DNA from: Methylomarinum sp.
Lineage (GTDB): Bacteria; Pseudomonadota; Gammaproteobacteria; Methylococcales; Methylomonadaceae
Assembly (NCBI GenBank): GCA_013139755.1
Contig: WTAG01000276.1
Span: 1 to 7,822 of the forward strand
Length of the DNA stretch: 7,822 bases
Direction: 5' to 3'
The notes beneath the pieces were generated by a model. The model was given only the letters and a program-made list of their open reading frames with translations, did no database searches and was not told the DNA's origin. Shown here in pieces: positions 5,729 to 7,822 of this stretch. Made by a program: the position numbers and the translations under genes. How positions within the stretch are numbered: the stretch's first letter is position 1; the number at the start of each line of letters is the position of its first letter.

Positions 5729-5932
5729 GGAACCTCTGATCAAGTCATGAACTCGTAACTTATGCTCAAAATATCCAGCTTCTGCGTTAAAAACCTTCGC
5801 AATAGCCTGCTATTACGTGCGATTTTTGCCTTGCCTACAGGACGTAGGTAAGGGGCGAGAGCAGGACGCGGTAGCTTTGAATCCAAATATTCTGAACATA
5901 ATTTACTTCGCCCAGACTTAACCAGAGGATCC
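5729..5932 (+). mobile_element. MITE copy B (204 bp), inverted relative to copy A
   Basis: Terminal repeats 5729-5746 and 5915-5932 match at 15 of 18. TTAA flanks both ends (5725-5728 and 5933-5936), the same target as copy A. Outside one 46-base segment (5834-5879) it differs from the reverse complement of copy A at only three positions by my alignment, so the two are recent relatives. The extra segment is GC-rich, opens with the hairpin CCTAC-AGGAC-GTAGG (5834-5848), and is bounded by TTG on both sides, which suits a microhomology deletion in copy A or an insertion in copy B. The element lies in the spacer between the divergent phosphatase and UPF0182 genes and separates their upstream regions. 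Confidence 0.88.
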
Positions 5933-6181
5933 TTAAAAGATCTAATTTAAACTGATTGTCCGTAGTTTCATTAACATCCAGTTTATAAATAAACAGGACT
6001 GACTTAAAATCCCAACGCTCTCATTAATCACTTGTCTGCCAATACTTAGTTTCACAAGTATGCTTTAACCATATAGAATAGTTATTAAATGAGATAGACA
6101 TTTTTATAATAATATTTAGTTCATTAAAATATTACCTATACAGACTTTGCTAATTCATAAAAAAACTCAGGTGTTAAAAGA
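5933..6181. other. AT-rich leader region of the UPF0182 gene; no gene seen
   Basis: No credible coding frame is present on either strand. The stretch is strongly AT-rich towards its right end and should contain the promoter of the downstream gene, but I cannot choose a convincing -35/-10 pair. AGGTG at 6169-6173 lies eight bases before the ATG at 6182 and is the likely ribosome-binding site. Confidence 0.5.
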
Positions 6182-7822
6182 ATGAAATTACTTCTAAAAA
6201 TCATTATTTCATTAGCAATTCCCATTCTGATAATTGGCTATTTTTTCACCGAATTTTTATTAGAATTCTGGTGGTTCAGTTCATTAAACCTGGGATCATA
6301 TTTTTTATTGAGAGAAAGTTATGCCATTTTAGTCGTTCTAGCTTCCTCTGTAGTCCTTTTTGTGACAGCACACTTAAATTTAGTGTCTATTCCTCGCAAG
6401 TTAATCTCATACTCTGACAATAACGGAGAAAGTTTTTTACAAAGATATAGCAAAACCGCCTGGTTTTTTTCGTTTATTATTTGTATCCCCATATTAATCC
6501 CCATTGCTAATCACTGGGAGGATTTTTTATTATTTTACTTTGGAGCAACTTCTGAGTTAACTGACCCAGTCTATACCAAAAACATCAGTTTTTATTTCTT
6601 TTCCTACCCTGTTTACCAACTCATACAATCCCATTTATTCTGGTTTGTTTCTTTATTACTCACGGTAGTCAGCGGCTTATATTTTTTTTCTTACAAAAAA
6701 AATAAAGACCGAGTCTGTTTTCCTTATAAAGCAAAATTTCATATCGCTTTTTTAGTTCTTATCCTGGTTTCTATACAAGCTTGGTCTATTGCACTCCAAC
6801 GTATAGAAATGCTTTATGAAGACAGACATTTACCCATTTTTTATGGCCCTGGCTTTGTGGAAATGAATTATCATTTATCACTGATCTGGTTAAGTTTCAT
6901 TTTATTTGTATTTTTGGCCATTATTGCTGTTTATAGTCTTTATACGGGTAAAAAAAGAAAACTCGCTATTGCTTTCGCCCTGGCCTATATCACTGTAGCT
7001 GCGATTAAGCACATTGAATTTATACCTAATATGATTGATGAGTATTATGTTGGTCCAAACCCAGTCAATGCTGAAGCTAAATATATTGAAAATCATATTA
7101 AGGCGACCTCGGACGCATTTAACTTTGCTGATATAACTGAAATAAACTACCCAATAGCTCAATCAATTACAACTAACATCAGCAATGAAATTCGTCGGGA
7201 ATTAAATAACATTCCATTGTGGGATAATGATTTACTACTACCCGCCTATAACCAATTACAAAGTATTCGAAGCTACTTTAATTTTAATTCGGTTACTACT
7301 GATCGTTACCTGATAAACAATAAAAATCAACAGGTTAATGTGGCCGCACGTGAACTAGATTATCAAAGCCTACCCGTTGACACACAAAATTGGCGAAACC
7401 AGCACCTTGTTTATACTCATGGTTATGGCCTGGTTATATCCCCCTCTGCACAACAGGCAAAAAGACCTATGCAGTGGCTAATACAGAACTTCGGACAATC
7501 TGTTCAAGCTGAAAAATTGAAGATTGATCAAGCTGAAATATATTATGGCCTGGCCGATTATCCTTATGCCATTGTGCCTAATACTGAATCACTAAAAACA
7601 AAAAATAAAACCGCTGGTGATTTGAGTACGGATTATAAGGGGACAGGTGGTTTACCTCTGTCCACAGAATTGCAAAAAACGGTAGTTTCAGGTTTCTTCA
7701 ATGACACCAAAATCTTATTTTCAACAGGTATTAATAAAAATAGTCGAATTCTGGTACGTCGAAATATTTATAAACGAATCAAAGCAATTACGCCGTTTTT
7801 ATACCTGGACAAGGATGCCTAT
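6182..7822 (+). CDS. UPF0182 family integral membrane protein, 3' end outside the window
   Basis: An open frame of 547 codons with no stop before the window ends; family members usually have roughly 900 residues, so perhaps 60% is seen. The N-terminal half has about seven membrane helices (near residues 7-23, 44-65, 97-115, 150-175, 187-205, 228-250 and 255-272). A large soluble domain follows. Family hallmarks in order: DPVYTKNISFYFF (from 128), NQLQSIRSYFNF (from about 357), DRYLI, AARELDYQSLP (from about 388), WRNQHLVYTHGYG (Tyr411 in YTHGYG), EIYYG, the glycine-rich YKGTGGLPL, and RILVRRNIYKRIKAITPFLYLD near the cut edge. The molecular function of this family is not established. The ATG has AGGTG eight bases upstream and leads straight into the first helix. 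It is divergent from the phosphatase gene, with MITE copy B between them. The frame shows no damage in the visible part. Confidence 0.9.
   Translation, partial: MKLLLKIIISLAIPILIIGYFFTEFLLEFWWFSSLNLGSYFLLRESYAILVVLASSVVLFVTAHLNLVSIPRKLISYSDNNGESFLQRYSKTAWFFSFIICIPILIPIANHWEDFLLFYFGATSELTDPVYTKNISFYFFSYPVYQLIQSHLFWFVSLLLTVVSGLYFFSYKKNKDRVCFPYKAKFHIAFLVLILVSIQAWSIALQRIEMLYEDRHLPIFYGPGFVEMNYHLSLIWLSFILFVFLAIIAVYSLYTGKKRKLAIAFALAYITVAAIKHIEFIPNMIDEYYVGPNPVNAEAKYIENHIKATSDAFNFADITEINYPIAQSITTNISNEIRRELNNIPLWDNDLLLPAYNQLQSIRSYFNFNSVTTDRYLINNKNQQVNVAARELDYQSLPVDTQNWRNQHLVYTHGYGLVISPSAQQAKRPMQWLIQNFGQSVQAEKLKIDQAEIYYGLADYPYAIVPNTESLKTKNKTAGDLSTDYKGTGGLPLSTELQKTVVSGFFNDTKILFSTGINKNSRILVRRNIYKRIKAITPFLYLDKDAY

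Noticed and set aside
6902..7162. Minus-strand 86-codon frame
   Set aside because: It lies wholly antisense to the UPF0182 gene, whose motifs are clear in the plus frame.

Overview
The window looks like an accessory stretch of an AT-rich Gram-negative chromosome, most likely a gammaproteobacterium and possibly marine. The reasons are an MlaA outer-membrane lipoprotein, exported enzymes with Sec signal peptides, and many small inverted-repeat elements of the kind common in such genomes. No single gene fixes the genus.

Left part (1-874). The edge holds what looks like the 5' end of an insertion sequence reading leftward. Next is the ruin of a sodium:dicarboxylate symporter gene on the minus strand. 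It is split by a 158-bp MITE (291-448) flanked by TTAA duplications; removing the MITE and one TTAA restores the symporter frame exactly. The rest (625-874) is gene-poor.

Centre (875-2937). Two plus-strand genes 14 bp apart form a likely operon: an exported alpha/beta hydrolase and mlaA, the outer-membrane lipoprotein of the phospholipid-retrieval (Mla) system. The pairing suggests a role for the hydrolase in envelope lipid metabolism, but this is inference.

Debris zone (2938-3923). Almost 1 kb without an intact gene contains a 120-bp inverted-repeat element, a 157-bp element with nested ATTCC/GGAAT hairpins, a decayed multiheme cytochrome c gene on the minus strand, and a second, diverged MITE (3655-3810) of the same family as the first.

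Right part (3924-7822). On the minus strand is an exported PafA/PhoK-type alkaline phosphatase with all recognisable catalytic and metal-binding residues and a GTG start. Its upstream region carries a short direct repeat and a third MITE (5729-5932), nearly identical to the first but inverted and 46 bp longer. Divergently, a UPF0182-family membrane protein starts at 6182 and runs off the window's right end.

I see no clearly new biological system. The strongest unusual signals are the three-member MITE family with a readable insertion event, the cytochrome remnant hidden among repeats, and the hydrolase-mlaA pairing.
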